DNA from: Thalassotalea sp. 273M-4 | GTDB taxonomy: Bacteria; Pseudomonadota; Gammaproteobacteria; Enterobacterales; Alteromonadaceae | Direction of reading: 5' to 3' | DNA: 64,000 nt | Assembly: GCF_041410465.1 (NCBI RefSeq) | Contig: NZ_CP166961.1 | Span: 806,001 to 870,000 of the forward strand | Part shown: one piece after another, positions 10,031-18,890 of the stretch | Layout of the letters: each line of letters starts with the position of its first letter | Numbering within the stretch: position 1 is the stretch's first letter | Notes under the pieces: generated by a model | Databases searched by the model: none | What the model was told of the DNA's origin: nothing | The model's input: the letters and a program-made list of their open reading frames with translations, nothing else | Made by a program: the position numbers and the translations under genes

Positions 10031-10309
10031 TTACGCGACTTTAACCCGCACAACTTTCATCACTTCAATTTGAAAACCGGCGATAGTTTCTACCTCTGGG
10101 TAGTAGGTTAAATTCACTTTTTGCCCTGTTAATATGCGATATAACTTCTTACGCTTGTATTTAAAGGGCACACTATATTTGTCAATCATCAAAGTGTTAA
10201 GGATCCAATCTCCTTGTTCTCTTTGGACATGCGAAGTGACCTTAAGGTTTTCGCTATGAATTAATTGTCGGTGTGTGTCTAGTTGCTGTTGAAGTTTTGA
10301 TTTTGGCAT
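10031..10309 (-). CDS. Small basic protein of unknown function
   Basis: This is a 92-residue, lysine/arginine-rich soluble protein starting at ATG 10309 (MPKSKLQQQLDTHRQLI). A TTG at 10351 would add 14 residues but looks unrelated. The body contains alternating hydrophobic segments (WILNTLMIDKYSVPFKYKRK, then LTYYPEVETIAGFQIEVMKV), so a small beta-rich fold is possible. I do not recognise the family. The ribosome site is weak. It reads away from miaE, which is divergent. Confidence 0.55.
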   Translation of the reverse strand: MPKSKLQQQLDTHRQLIHSENLKVTSHVQREQGDWILNTLMIDKYSVPFKYKRKKLYRILTGQKVNLTYYPEVETIAGFQIEVMKVVRVKVA

Positions 10310-10574
10310 AAAAATTATTCTTAAAAATATGTGGTGCCCAGAGGGGGGCAAGCAATGGGGTGCTTGGTAAGATTTTCATCAAATTTCACAATCATCGGCT
10401 ATTTCATCTGCGCTTAGCTTTACATCTTAAACTTTACATTGTGCGAGGTAGGTAAACTATTTATTTGTCATCCTAACATATAACCCGCGGAACAGGTACG
10501 AGTCTGCGAGTAAAAACTAGCTGAAAACAACAGATGATACATGGTAAACTTGCCACATTATTTAAACCAGTTTT

Positions 10575-11363
10575 ATGCCCCTTATGCCTTATTCTGAACT
10601 ACTCGCACCCATTCATAGCTTTTTACAATGTAAAACACCTGATAGCTGGATTGATGAAGCGAAAAAAACAGAAAACTTACAGTTAATCTTAACCGATCAT
10701 ATGCTTTGTGAGCTTAAGGCTGCGCAATCGGCGATGTTCCTTATTCGTAAATATGCGGTGGATAAAGACTCTGCGACTGCATTATTAGAGTGGTTAAAAC
10801 CGTTTGAAGAGTTTGTTTATAAAAAGAAAGGCGATTTGCAATCACTTGCAAAAGCGGAAAAGCTGACCAAAGCGATTTTACCTAAGAGTGAATCGCCTTA
10901 TGGCCAAGAGCTAATTGATAAAATGGTGCTGCTTATTAAAGAAGAGTTGCATCACTTTTACCAAGTGCTAGAAATTATGGTTAATCGTAATATCCCATAC
11001 CAAAACATTAGGGCAGGGCGCTATGCTAAGGGGCTATTAACTCATGTTAAAACTTATGAGCCAGATGCGTTGGTTGATAAACTGATCATAGGTGCTTACA
11101 TTGAAGCACGTTCATGCGAGCGCTTTGCTAAACTTGCACCGTTTTTAGATGATGAATTAAATAAGTTTTATGTTTCACTGCTGCGCTCAGAAGCAAGGCA
11201 TTATCAAGACTATTTAACTTTGGCTGAGAAAATTGCTGGGCGTGATATTTCAGAGCGTGTGGCTTATTTTGGTAAGGTTGAAGCCGAGCTTATTTTATTA
11301 AGTGATGATGATTTTAAGTTTCATAGTGGGGTGCCTCAAACGGCAGAACTTGAGCTTAAATAA
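10575..11363 (+). CDS. miaE: tRNA-(ms2io6A37) monooxygenase MiaE
   Basis: MiaE is a di-iron, oxygen-dependent enzyme that hydroxylates 2-methylthio-N6-isopentenyladenosine at position 37 of tRNAs reading UNN codons. The 262-residue all-helical protein carries the expected carboxylate/histidine ligands: E46 (CELKAAQ), an ExxH within KEELHH at 122-127, E177 (YIEARSCERF) and ExxH at 206-209 (SEARHYQDY). The ATG at 10575 has only a weak ribosome site, and the ATG at 10584 is equally possible. The last 59 bases of the gene and its downstream terminator are repeated at 13290-13437. Confidence 0.9.
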   Translation: MPLMPYSELLAPIHSFLQCKTPDSWIDEAKKTENLQLILTDHMLCELKAAQSAMFLIRKYAVDKDSATALLEWLKPFEEFVYKKKGDLQSLAKAEKLTKAILPKSESPYGQELIDKMVLLIKEELHHFYQVLEIMVNRNIPYQNIRAGRYAKGLLTHVKTYEPDALVDKLIIGAYIEARSCERFAKLAPFLDDELNKFYVSLLRSEARHYQDYLTLAEKIAGRDISERVAYFGKVEAELILLSDDDFKFHSGVPQTAELELK

Positions 11364-11463
11364 CCCATCATACAGCTGTTAAAATCATATCTACCTTTAG
11401 TTAAAGCGGGTATTCTTTTAATAAAAACCCGCTTAAAATTGAAAAAGCATTAGGTAATTTGCC
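11305..11463. repeat. Direct repeat copy 1: miaE 3' end plus downstream region
   Basis: From atgatgattttaagtttcat at 11305 to the ttgcc at 11463, this 159-base stretch matches 13290-13437 in the same orientation, with a few substitutions and an 11-base net deletion in copy 2. Copy 1 contains the true miaE stop codon and an intact terminator stem. The two copies bracket the lipoprotein gene. Confidence 0.93.
11404..11434 (+). terminator. Terminator-like hairpin after miaE
   Basis: AAGCGGGT (11404-11411) pairs with ACCCGCTT (11427-11434) over a 15-base A/T loop, 40 bases after the miaE stop. No long T-run follows. In repeat copy 2 the left arm and loop are eroded (agctggttaaaaacccgctt), so the stem is lost there. 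Confidence 0.5.
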
Positions 11464-11482
11464 TAGTAAAGCAAAACTTTGC

Positions 11483-13003
11483 TTAATTACCTTGGGGATT
11501 TTGATCGCTTAATGTCATTCTATAACCACTATCACTGCTTTGATCTCTTTCTAATAAAAGAAATTGATTGTTACTGGATTCATCTAGTACCAGCAGTTTA
11601 GATGCTAAAATGATGTCGCTACTGTCATCTTCTGCGACGGCATATATTTCATAGGTATTGTTCGTTAGGTTAATGTCAGATGGTGTAGCAAACCAAACTG
11701 TGCGCCAATGTACAGCACTTTGAATCAGTTCATTACTACGAACAAAATAAACTCGAATGCTCTTATAATCATCGTCATTAACAAGGTTTAATAACTGTAG
11801 GTTATGTTGAAATGGTGATTCATTGAGGTTGTTTTCAACCACCATAGATTGTATTTTTATCTCCACTTCATCAACATAGCCGTCGCCATCTTCATCTACA
11901 TCCCCGTCACCATCATAATCTACGTTCTCTTCACTTAAATAAAAAAATACTGTCTTAAATACATTTTCACTTAGAGTCAGTAAATGGTTCCTTAAAAGAG
12001 GCTGTTCAGTTTCACTGGTCGTTAAAGCAATTTGATAATCGCCTCTCTGGGCTGAATGGACTTCACTGAACTCACCAATATTCAAAGAGTCTATGGAAAT
12101 TGTATCGCCAATAGTTTCAAGAACAGTGCTTATTTCTCCTGTATAATTTGGTAATAATTCGTGATTTTCAATGCCATTGTAAACGCGAATTTTACCTGAT
12201 TCACCTTGATGCTCTAGATTGATAAAACTTGCCCAAGTCAAAATGTCGACACTAAATTTAGAATCACCACTACCGTTACTAGGTTTGACCATAAATATAT
12301 ATTGATAAGCATAAGGAAAGTTGATTGGTTCAGATTGGAACAGTATCTCTTCTTGATCTGGAGAGGTTAGATAAAATATATATTCCTCTTGTTCCAGCTT
12401 TTGGTTGCTTGTGAGTTGTTGGTATTCAAATTGGCTTATAGCCACGGCCTCATTGAATGTTTCGTTAGCTAGTGAAACGTGTAGTTGTAAGGAATCATAC
12501 TGATTATGAAGGTTGAGAATAGAGAAATTAAACAGTTCCTCTTCATAATCATTCTCATCATTGATTATTGGTAAATTGTACTGAAGCAAAGTAGACTCAC
12601 TAATGTCGCCATCTAAGACGAATAGTGTTAATTGCTCTTTTTCAATATTAACGCTCGTTTGATGAACGATAGTTAGATCTTCCCTATCTTTTGAGTCTTC
12701 ACTTTGCCAAGACACCTCAATAAAATAGTTGGTGTCCTCAATATTTTTACTAGCGGTAGACTCACCGTAACCAATGTTAGAATAGATGAATTCAAGGGCA
12801 TCCTCATCTTCATCATCGAGATCTTCATCGACAACAAAAAACATATCTGGTGAATTGCTAGAGGCGTTGTAAAACTTTACAGCACCACTATTGCTTTCAC
12901 CATCACTACTACTGTCAGTACACGCTGTAAGTAATGACATTAATGCACTAAGAATGAGTACACCGTAAATCCGCTTTTTTACTCTAATTAATTTATTGCG
13001 CAT
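11483..13003 (-). CDS. Putative outer-membrane lipoprotein with DUF4397-like repeats
   Basis: The 506-residue protein starts at ATG 13003 behind GGAGAT. A lipoprotein signal ends in the lipobox LTAC with C28 as the lipidated residue, followed by a Ser/Asp/Gly-rich tether. The body contains recurring beta-rich units that open with a motif like VKFYNASSNSPDMFFVVDE (42-60), IRVYNGIENHELLPNY (272-287) and possibly IRVYFVRSNELIQSAV (416-431), resembling DUF4397 repeats. The aspartate-rich loop DYDGDGDVDEDGDGYVDEVE (362-381) resembles calcium-binding thrombospondin type 3 or dockerin loops. Function is unknown; surface adhesion or matrix binding is only a guess. It is acidic, AT-rich and bracketed by direct repeats of the miaE end. 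Confidence 0.75.
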   Translation of the reverse strand: MRNKLIRVKKRIYGVLILSALMSLLTACTDSSSDGESNSGAVKFYNASSNSPDMFFVVDEDLDDEDEDALEFIYSNIGYGESTASKNIEDTNYFIEVSWQSEDSKDREDLTIVHQTSVNIEKEQLTLFVLDGDISESTLLQYNLPIINDENDYEEELFNFSILNLHNQYDSLQLHVSLANETFNEAVAISQFEYQQLTSNQKLEQEEYIFYLTSPDQEEILFQSEPINFPYAYQYIFMVKPSNGSGDSKFSVDILTWASFINLEHQGESGKIRVYNGIENHELLPNYTGEISTVLETIGDTISIDSLNIGEFSEVHSAQRGDYQIALTTSETEQPLLRNHLLTLSENVFKTVFFYLSEENVDYDGDGDVDEDGDGYVDEVEIKIQSMVVENNLNESPFQHNLQLLNLVNDDDYKSIRVYFVRSNELIQSAVHWRTVWFATPSDINLTNNTYEIYAVAEDDSSDIILASKLLVLDESSNNQFLLLERDQSSDSGYRMTLSDQNPQGN

Positions 13004-13763
13004 AATTTATCTCCAAAAATTTATTGTGATTATTTTTACTAATAAACGCTCGTTTTAACGGTTATTAGTGATTAATGGAGTGCAATGTAACTTATCTGTT
13101 CCTTATCTGAATCCTGCTTTACTTAACTTTACAAAAGCACAATCGACGTTGACAGACTATTGACAAAAGTGGCTTTTTTTCATTCAGATAGGTGTGTTTT
13201 GGTTGCTATTAAACAGAAAAAACAACAAGGTTTACTTAATTATAAAAATGGGAGTTAATTTGAAAACTTGGTTTCACCTTGCTTTTTATATGATGATTTT
13301 AAGTTTCATAGTGGGGTGCCTCAAACGGCGGAACCTGAGCTTAAAATAACCCATCATACAGCTGTTAAAATCATATCTACCTAGTTAAAGCTGGTTAAAA
13401 ACCCGCTTTAAATTGAAAAAGCATTAGGTAACTTGCCAGGGGCGTGTTTATCATTTCTTTAATGATTCTACTGAGAGAGAACATCGTTTTAATCAAGGCA
13501 AAATTTATGTTGTTTAGTCTCCTAAACCCATCATATTTAACGCAGAGTAAAGCGATTTTAGCTTCAATCCAAAGGGCAATGGCTATATACATCTAACATT
13601 CATCTACTTTTAAATACGTTTTGAGTGGAATAGTTATTTAAGTGCCTCATTGGTTGCAAAAAATTTCCAACTGTTTAATATGAGGTTTACGAAAAGGAAC
13701 TTTTGGGCTATCAGATAAAAATAATTATTAGTTCCTAGACACTTGATGTTTTCAGGAGCTAGT
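13004..13763. other. Intergenic region of 760 bp with repeat copy 2 and unexplained sequence
   Basis: It holds, in order, the upstream region of the lipoprotein gene (13004-13289), repeat copy 2 (13290-13437), a stretch with no recognised content (13438-13750) and the ribosome site of the protease (AGGAG 13754-13758). A 65-codon minus-strand frame at 13395-13592 looks more like decayed coding or mobile-element sequence than a gene. Two TTGACA hexamers occur near 13147-13162 but neither has a good -10 at the right distance. Confidence 0.6.
13290..13437. repeat. Direct repeat copy 2: eroded copy of the miaE 3' end
   Basis: This 148-base segment repeats the last miaE codons (DDFKFHSGVPQTAEPELK when read in the old frame) and the following non-coding DNA. 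The miaE stop is lost: copy 1 reads cttaaataaccc and copy 2 cttaaaataaccc, a one-base insertion. The upstream flank differs completely, so this is a pseudo-copy of the gene end rather than part of a second miaE. Confidence 0.93.
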
Positions 13764-16700
13764 ATGATAAAAACACCAATAAAAAGTTTAGCGGCTTGTT
13801 CTATTACCCTTACTTTTATTACCTTCGCCTTTGCCACTACCGAAAATTATCAAAAGCACTCCCATGATGATATTTATATAGATAAAACTTTTAGCCTTAC
13901 AGAATCTCTAAACGCGTCTGAATCTACAGAAGAACCCCGCGAATGGAATGGTTTTACAAAAGAAGAGTTACTATCTAAAGACACAACAGAAGAGCCTAAA
14001 ATCCGTGAAAATATTAGAGTTGGGTTTGTTTATGACGAAGCGACCGAGCTTTATTTTAAGTATAAAAACACTGACACTGTAACAGCTTTGAATAAAGCTG
14101 CACGCGCTGTTAATGCAAAATTAAAATCCTCAGGTTCAATTGCTCAATTTGAATGGGTCTTAATTAAAAGCACAGAAACTTTGGTTACTGATGATTGGCG
14201 AGAATTACACGCTATTGGAAATAGGATTGTTCTTGAGCAAAGTTGGTTTAAAAAAATGATGGTGATTAATGGACTAGATATCATCATGAATATTGTTGAT
14301 CCTTCTGATTTAGGTGGTTATTTAGGCGGGGCTTGTATTTTTGGAGTACAGCCTAGGGACTACAAAATGAATATGGAGAAAAAGCAGCCAATAAGAATAT
14401 GCCATACAACCGCCAATGCTATTTCAACTGCAGATCAATTAGATGCGTTAGCTCATGAGCTAGGGCATTTTTTGGGGGCTGAACATGATAGATATTCGTC
14501 ATCTCGTTATCAACAAGGCAGCCTAAACGAAAGCGATATCCATTTTGGTTATGTTGACATTAATAATGCTTTTTACACTGATATGGCTAACTCAGCACAA
14601 TGTGATAATGAAGGTATTGAATGCGTTAATTTGCCTTTATTTTCAAACCCTGAAATTTTGTATAACGGTATACCTATCGGCGTATCTGAATCGGAATTAA
14701 GCCCTGCAAATAACGTGAAGTATTTCGATCACAGTTCTAAAGATATTGTGTCATTAGATTATTGGGCAACGGATTTGAATATTTCTTCAACGATAGAAGA
14801 GGTGGTGGTTTCGTGGGAAGACGCTGATATCGCTGAAAGCTACCTAATTAGTAATTTAAGTGGGAGATATAAACTACGTCCCGATAAGGATGGTAATTCC
14901 CGAAATTTCAAAACAATTGTGACCGAACCAATAGTAACGGTGCCTAGGTACACTGGTGATATAACAACAATGGCTATTGGTATATATGGTATTTTTAAAA
15001 ACCACGATGAAGTAAGGCTTCTTCCTATGGGAACTGCTTATGTTGGAGCAAGGAGAAAAGGAGCTGAATGGATAGGTGGTAGTCCAATAGAATATGATAT
15101 TGATTCAGGACAAATAACTCCTGAAACAACACTAGTATCTCTTCCTGCTCTCAATCAAACACAAGAAATTAATTTCAAGTTAAGTTCTTATGATTCAGAA
15201 ACCAGCAATGATACATTTGAAATTTCTACTCCTGTTGGTAGTTGTGAAGATTCTAGTCGAAATGATTGTGAGAGAGTCAACATTCATCAATTTTTTAATT
15301 TTGAATTTACGGGGAGTGGCGTTGATAGAGCTTTGATTATAACTTCAAAGTATTCTACCGAAGATTGGTTAGATTATTTTTACGAAGTGACAGAAATAAA
15401 ACTCACTCCATACGATATTCCGAACTCTGATTTTGTAACGCACCAGTTTAGGACTTTGTTTATTCAAAAACGACTACCTATAGTAGTAAAGGCTTTTAAT
15501 GGAATTAATGGTGCTGGAAATCCAATCAATGTAGGAGAATTTTCGTTTAATATCGACCTAGCTGATGTGGTCAAAGATTCGAATATTGAAACTATTTTTC
15601 CAAAAGAAAATTTAGTTCCAGGATTTAAAGCACAAATATCTCAGTCTGATAATCCTTCAATTGTTTTGGCGAAATCAAGTTTGGATAAGCCAGTATTAAA
15701 AATAAGTAGTTTTTTAAATAACTTAGATAATTACTCAGTTGATATTGAGGGTTCGATAATGATGACTGAAATAGGATCTGGAGCTTTTGAATTTGACATT
15801 AGTGATTTGGCATTAGGGCTCCATAAAATTGTCGTTGATATTTATCATAAAGAGCTCGCTCAGATAGATAGTAATCAAAAGATTGAAAGCGGTAGCAAGC
15901 AAGTTTTGTTTACTCAAACCATCTATTTTGAAGTTGTAGAAACATTGCCTGACTTATTGGACACAAATGATAATGATAATGATGGCTTAAGTGACTTGAA
16001 AGAAGGGCTTACTGATTCTGATGGTGATGGCATACCCGATTATAAGAGTGCCTCTGCAGAGCTTTTTACCTCTTTTGAACCAGTTTTTGGTTTTGACATT
16101 AATAACAATTTGACATTAATAAATACTCAACAGCTATCACTTTTCTCTTCTAAAGTTTCGAGAAATGTTAGAAATATAACAGATGCTAAGGCTGATTTTG
16201 ACAAAACGTTTTTATTATCAATGAACAAGTTAGAAAAGTTTTATTCTAATGGTATAGCTGAAGATAGATTTTTTACTCCGTTTACCGAAGTGATCGGCTT
16301 ATCCATTGAAAATTTAATTCAGCTTGACGAGTTTTACCTGTATATAAATAAGAAAGAGGGGTATCAATTCCCTGAAAACTCTTCTCTAAGAGCCTTTAGT
16401 CCAACAAAAGGATGGGTAGATCTTACTGATTATCAGGCATTTGAAGAATACGGTATAGAGCTTAGAGTAGTAAGTGTGATAGAACCAACACGAAAGTATG
16501 GTGGTATATCCGATGGTGGATTCGGAGAGGAGATTAAATCTCTTGAAATTAGAGTGAATTCCTTGGAAGGTAATTTTCCAAATAAATTTGAATTACCCTT
16601 AATGGTATTTACTCAAGAACGAGAAAATACCGTACCTGTTTTAAATTCAGATAAAGTATTTGAGTTTACCGAAGGTGATGCATTTGATTTAGTTTTCGAT

Positions 16701-17078
16701 GCAACTGATGCTGAAGACGATCCTTTAATATATGAGTTGGTTCAATATGAAGGAGCCAGCGTGACTATTGTTAGCAATGAGAGCAATAGCTTTACTATTC
16801 AAGAGTTTTCCATAAGTAAAGACACCACTTTATCTTTTTACTTAAATATCTCAGATGGAATGGAAGCTACTCAAGAAGAAATTACTGTTACTATCAAGAA
16901 AAAGAAAGAAGAGACTAGTTCACCAGCTCCACAGCCTACTAAGGATTCTGGTTCAAGTGGAGGAGCAATACACTTCTTATTTATTCTTTTAGGTTTATTA
17001 GTGGTTATCCTAAGAACTCAAAGGTTAAAAAACTTTAAAAAGGTAATAGATAACAAAATTATTTACAGGTCCATTTAA
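13764..17078 (+). CDS. Large secreted metzincin (reprolysin-like, M12B type) metalloprotease with C-terminal sorting tail
   Basis: The start is ATG 13764 (1104 residues), with AGGAG at 13754-13758; a TTG/ATG pair just upstream has no ribosome site. A signal peptide covers about residues 1-24. The zinc site HELGHFLGAEH gives H231, E232, H235 and H241, followed by D242 as in reprolysins. M274 (YTDMAN) is a plausible Met-turn, and LPLFSNPEI with NGIPIGV follows, a pattern seen in bacterial M12B-like peptidases. The middle is beta-rich; an Asp-rich loop at about 733-757 resembles a thrombospondin type 3 calcium repeat, and a cadherin-like domain lies near 965-1055. The end has a Gly-rich SGG at 1065-1067, a hydrophobic helix and Arg at 1084, like a GlyGly-CTERM signal, but with 20 extra residues. 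It is AT-rich with several AGA/AGG codons. Likely an extracellular protease; substrate unknown. Confidence 0.82.
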   Translation: MIKTPIKSLAACSITLTFITFAFATTENYQKHSHDDIYIDKTFSLTESLNASESTEEPREWNGFTKEELLSKDTTEEPKIRENIRVGFVYDEATELYFKYKNTDTVTALNKAARAVNAKLKSSGSIAQFEWVLIKSTETLVTDDWRELHAIGNRIVLEQSWFKKMMVINGLDIIMNIVDPSDLGGYLGGACIFGVQPRDYKMNMEKKQPIRICHTTANAISTADQLDALAHELGHFLGAEHDRYSSSRYQQGSLNESDIHFGYVDINNAFYTDMANSAQCDNEGIECVNLPLFSNPEILYNGIPIGVSESELSPANNVKYFDHSSKDIVSLDYWATDLNISSTIEEVVVSWEDADIAESYLISNLSGRYKLRPDKDGNSRNFKTIVTEPIVTVPRYTGDITTMAIGIYGIFKNHDEVRLLPMGTAYVGARRKGAEWIGGSPIEYDIDSGQITPETTLVSLPALNQTQEINFKLSSYDSETSNDTFEISTPVGSCEDSSRNDCERVNIHQFFNFEFTGSGVDRALIITSKYSTEDWLDYFYEVTEIKLTPYDIPNSDFVTHQFRTLFIQKRLPIVVKAFNGINGAGNPINVGEFSFNIDLADVVKDSNIETIFPKENLVPGFKAQISQSDNPSIVLAKSSLDKPVLKISSFLNNLDNYSVDIEGSIMMTEIGSGAFEFDISDLALGLHKIVVDIYHKELAQIDSNQKIESGSKQVLFTQTIYFEVVETLPDLLDTNDNDNDGLSDLKEGLTDSDGDGIPDYKSASAELFTSFEPVFGFDINNNLTLINTQQLSLFSSKVSRNVRNITDAKADFDKTFLLSMNKLEKFYSNGIAEDRFFTPFTEVIGLSIENLIQLDEFYLYINKKEGYQFPENSSLRAFSPTKGWVDLTDYQAFEEYGIELRVVSVIEPTRKYGGISDGGFGEEIKSLEIRVNSLEGNFPNKFELPLMVFTQERENTVPVLNSDKVFEFTEGDAFDLVFDATDAEDDPLIYELVQYEGASVTIVSNESNSFTIQEFSISKDTTLSFYLNISDGMEATQEEITVTIKKKKEETSSPAPQPTKDSGSSGGAIHFLFILLGLLVVILRTQRLKNFKKVIDNKIIYRSI

Positions 17079-17263
17079 AATAAAGCACCATATTTTTTAA
17101 GGGAGAGTGTTTAAAAATTTTTGTCATTTCAATACGGTGTGAATAAATAATTCTATTTATGTAAAAAAGTGTTTTCTAAAGAAACTGTTATGGTATGACT
17201 ATTTTAAGTTCAAACTTGCTAACCTAAGTAAACTTGTCTTATGGATAAAAGAAAATTTATAAG

Positions 17264-17287
17264 ATAGTGCCAAAAGTTTGGCACTAT
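17264..17287 (-). terminator. Perfect hairpin overlapping the lpxH stop codon
   Basis: ATAGTGCCAAA (17264-17274) and TTTGGCACTAT (17277-17287) are perfect 11-base arms only two bases apart. The right arm includes the lpxH stop. The T-run on the minus strand is poor, so this is a likely but not certain terminator. It could also stop readthrough from the protease gene. Confidence 0.6.
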
Positions 17288-18018
17288 GAAGATGCAAGAG
17301 GTTGGTTAAGTAATTCCATGCTCTCTGGGGTGACTTTTAGCCAAGCGCCTTGTTCGTACCAATCACCTAACACAATGCGCTTAGCCTGTTTGCCATTAAG
17401 TTCAAATTGATGGACATTAGGACGGTGGGTGTGACCATGAATAAGCAACTGACACTTTGCTTTTTGTAATTCACTTTCTACTTCTGATTGAGTCACATCC
17501 ATGATCTCAAGCTTGAGTTTAGATTTTTGCTCTGCAGATTGCATTCGGTAATTATTGGCAATGTTCTTACGTACTTTTAGCGGTAAGTTTTTGACAATAA
17601 GTTGCCACCACCACGAACGTGATTTCTTACGAAATTTTTGGTACTGAACATCATTTGTGCACAAAGTATCACCGTGCATAATTAACGTCTTTTGACCATA
17701 AAGATCAATCACCGTTGACTCTGGCAATAAAGTCATACCAGATTTTTCGGCGTATTTAGCCCCGAGAAGAAAGTCTCTATTGCCATGAATAAAAAATATT
17801 TCAGTTCCGGTGTCGGCTAAAGCTTTAAGCTCTTTCGCCATCGATAAGACAAACGGGTTGTCGTCGTCATCACCGACCCAATACTCAAAAAAATCACCAA
17901 GGATGTAAAGTTTCTCGGCTTTTGGTGCTTGTTCGCGCAAAAAACTCAGGAAACAATCAGTAATATCCTGACGCTCCTGAGTTAAATGCAAATCGGCAAT
18001 AAAATAGGTGGTTTGCAC
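17284..18018 (-). CDS. lpxH: UDP-2,3-diacylglucosamine diphosphatase
   Basis: LpxH hydrolyses UDP-2,3-diacylglucosamine to lipid X and UMP in lipid A synthesis, at the inner face of the membrane. The calcineurin-type metal site is complete: D9 and H11 (IADLHL), D42 (LGDFFEYW), HGNRDFLLG, MHGDTLCTND and HGHTHRP. The length of 244 residues is usual. It starts with GTG immediately after the ppiB TAA (18019-18021), with no gap, so the two are translated as a coupled pair, the same pairing as in E. coli (ppiB-lpxH). Confidence 0.95.
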   Translation of the reverse strand: MQTTYFIADLHLTQERQDITDCFLSFLREQAPKAEKLYILGDFFEYWVGDDDDNPFVLSMAKELKALADTGTEIFFIHGNRDFLLGAKYAEKSGMTLLPESTVIDLYGQKTLIMHGDTLCTNDVQYQKFRKKSRSWWWQLIVKNLPLKVRKNIANNYRMQSAEQKSKLKLEIMDVTQSEVESELQKAKCQLLIHGHTHRPNVHQFELNGKQAKRIVLGDWYEQGAWLKVTPESMELLNQPLASS

Positions 18019-18510
18019 TTATGCTACTTCTACCGACTCAATAATAATGTTTTCTAACGGTACGTCATCGTGATAACCATGACGGCCAGTATCAACTAGG
18101 GTCATTTTGTCAACCACGTCCATGCCTTCAACCACTTCACCAAACACACAGTAACCCCAACCTTGTAATGTTTCGCTTTTAAAATCAAGGAATGTGTTGT
18201 CAACTAAGTTGATAAAAAATTGTGCTGATGCTGAGTGTGGATCTTGGGTACGAGCCATCGCTAAAGTACCACGGGTATTACTTAAACCATTATTGGCTTC
18301 GTTTTGAATGCTCGCACGAGTTGTTTTTTCTGTCATACCCGATTCAAAACCACCGCCTTGGGCCATAAAACCCTTAATAACACGGTGAAAAATAGTGCCA
18401 TTATAAAAGCCATCTTCGCAGTATTTTTTAAAGTTTTCTGCGGTTACCGGTGCATTATCAAAATCTAAAGCGATTTTAATGTCACCTAAGTTGGTTTTAA
18501 ATGTGATCAT
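18019..18510 (-). CDS. ppiB: Cytoplasmic cyclophilin-type peptidyl-prolyl isomerase
   Basis: PpiB speeds cis-trans isomerisation of Xaa-Pro bonds. ATG 18510 (163 residues) is chosen because AAGGTA lies just upstream and [16 protein letters not shown] is the family start; a frame extension to 18546 is not supported. There is no signal peptide, which separates it from periplasmic Ppi[19 protein letters not shown] includes the catalytic Arg and FMAQGG motif, and [13 protein letters not shown] and [16 protein letters not shown] are also typical. It is upstream of and coupled to lpxH, and divergent from cysS. Confidence 0.95.
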   Translation of the reverse strand: MITFKTNLGDIKIALDFDNAPVTAENFKKYCEDGFYNGTIFHRVIKGFMAQGGGFESGMTEKTTRASIQNEANNGLSNTRGTLAMARTQDPHSASAQFFINLVDNTFLDFKSETLQGWGYCVFGEVVEGMDVVDKMTLVDTGRHGYHDDVPLENIIIESVEVA

Positions 18511-18890
18511 AGGAATTACCTTTTTTATGAATAAATATCGCGACAAAGTGGTAGCGAAATATTGAATTGATTGTAACCTAATAGAGTTAACTGTAAAGCA
18601 AAAATCAGATTACCGTTCGGTCTGCAGTGAATACAAAAATATGCACCAACAAAGTTCGCAAATACCTGTATGGGGGCAAAGTCATAAAATTCAAATAAAA
18701 ATGTGAATTTGTTTCAACCTCTTTACCTTTTTAGGGAATTGTCTGTTCTTTGGCTGGGATTTCGTGCATTTTATCGCCCCTAATTTGAAGGTTAGCAACA
18801 GAGTCAAAGGGGTAACGCTAAGCTAGTTTATCGCTTGAACATCGGGTACAATTGGCCAGATTTTTTTCTTAAATGACAATGAGAGCAACA
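18511..18890. other. Divergent promoter region between ppiB and cysS
   Basis: These 380 bases must hold the promoters of ppiB-lpxH (leftward) and cysS (rightward). I do not see a convincing -35/-10 pair on either strand, nor a T-box or other riboswitch-like structure. Confidence 0.45.

Noticed and set aside
13395-13592. 65-codon minus-strand frame as a gene
   Set aside because: It overlaps repeat copy 2, has no ribosome site and no recognisable protein family; treated as possible relic sequence only.
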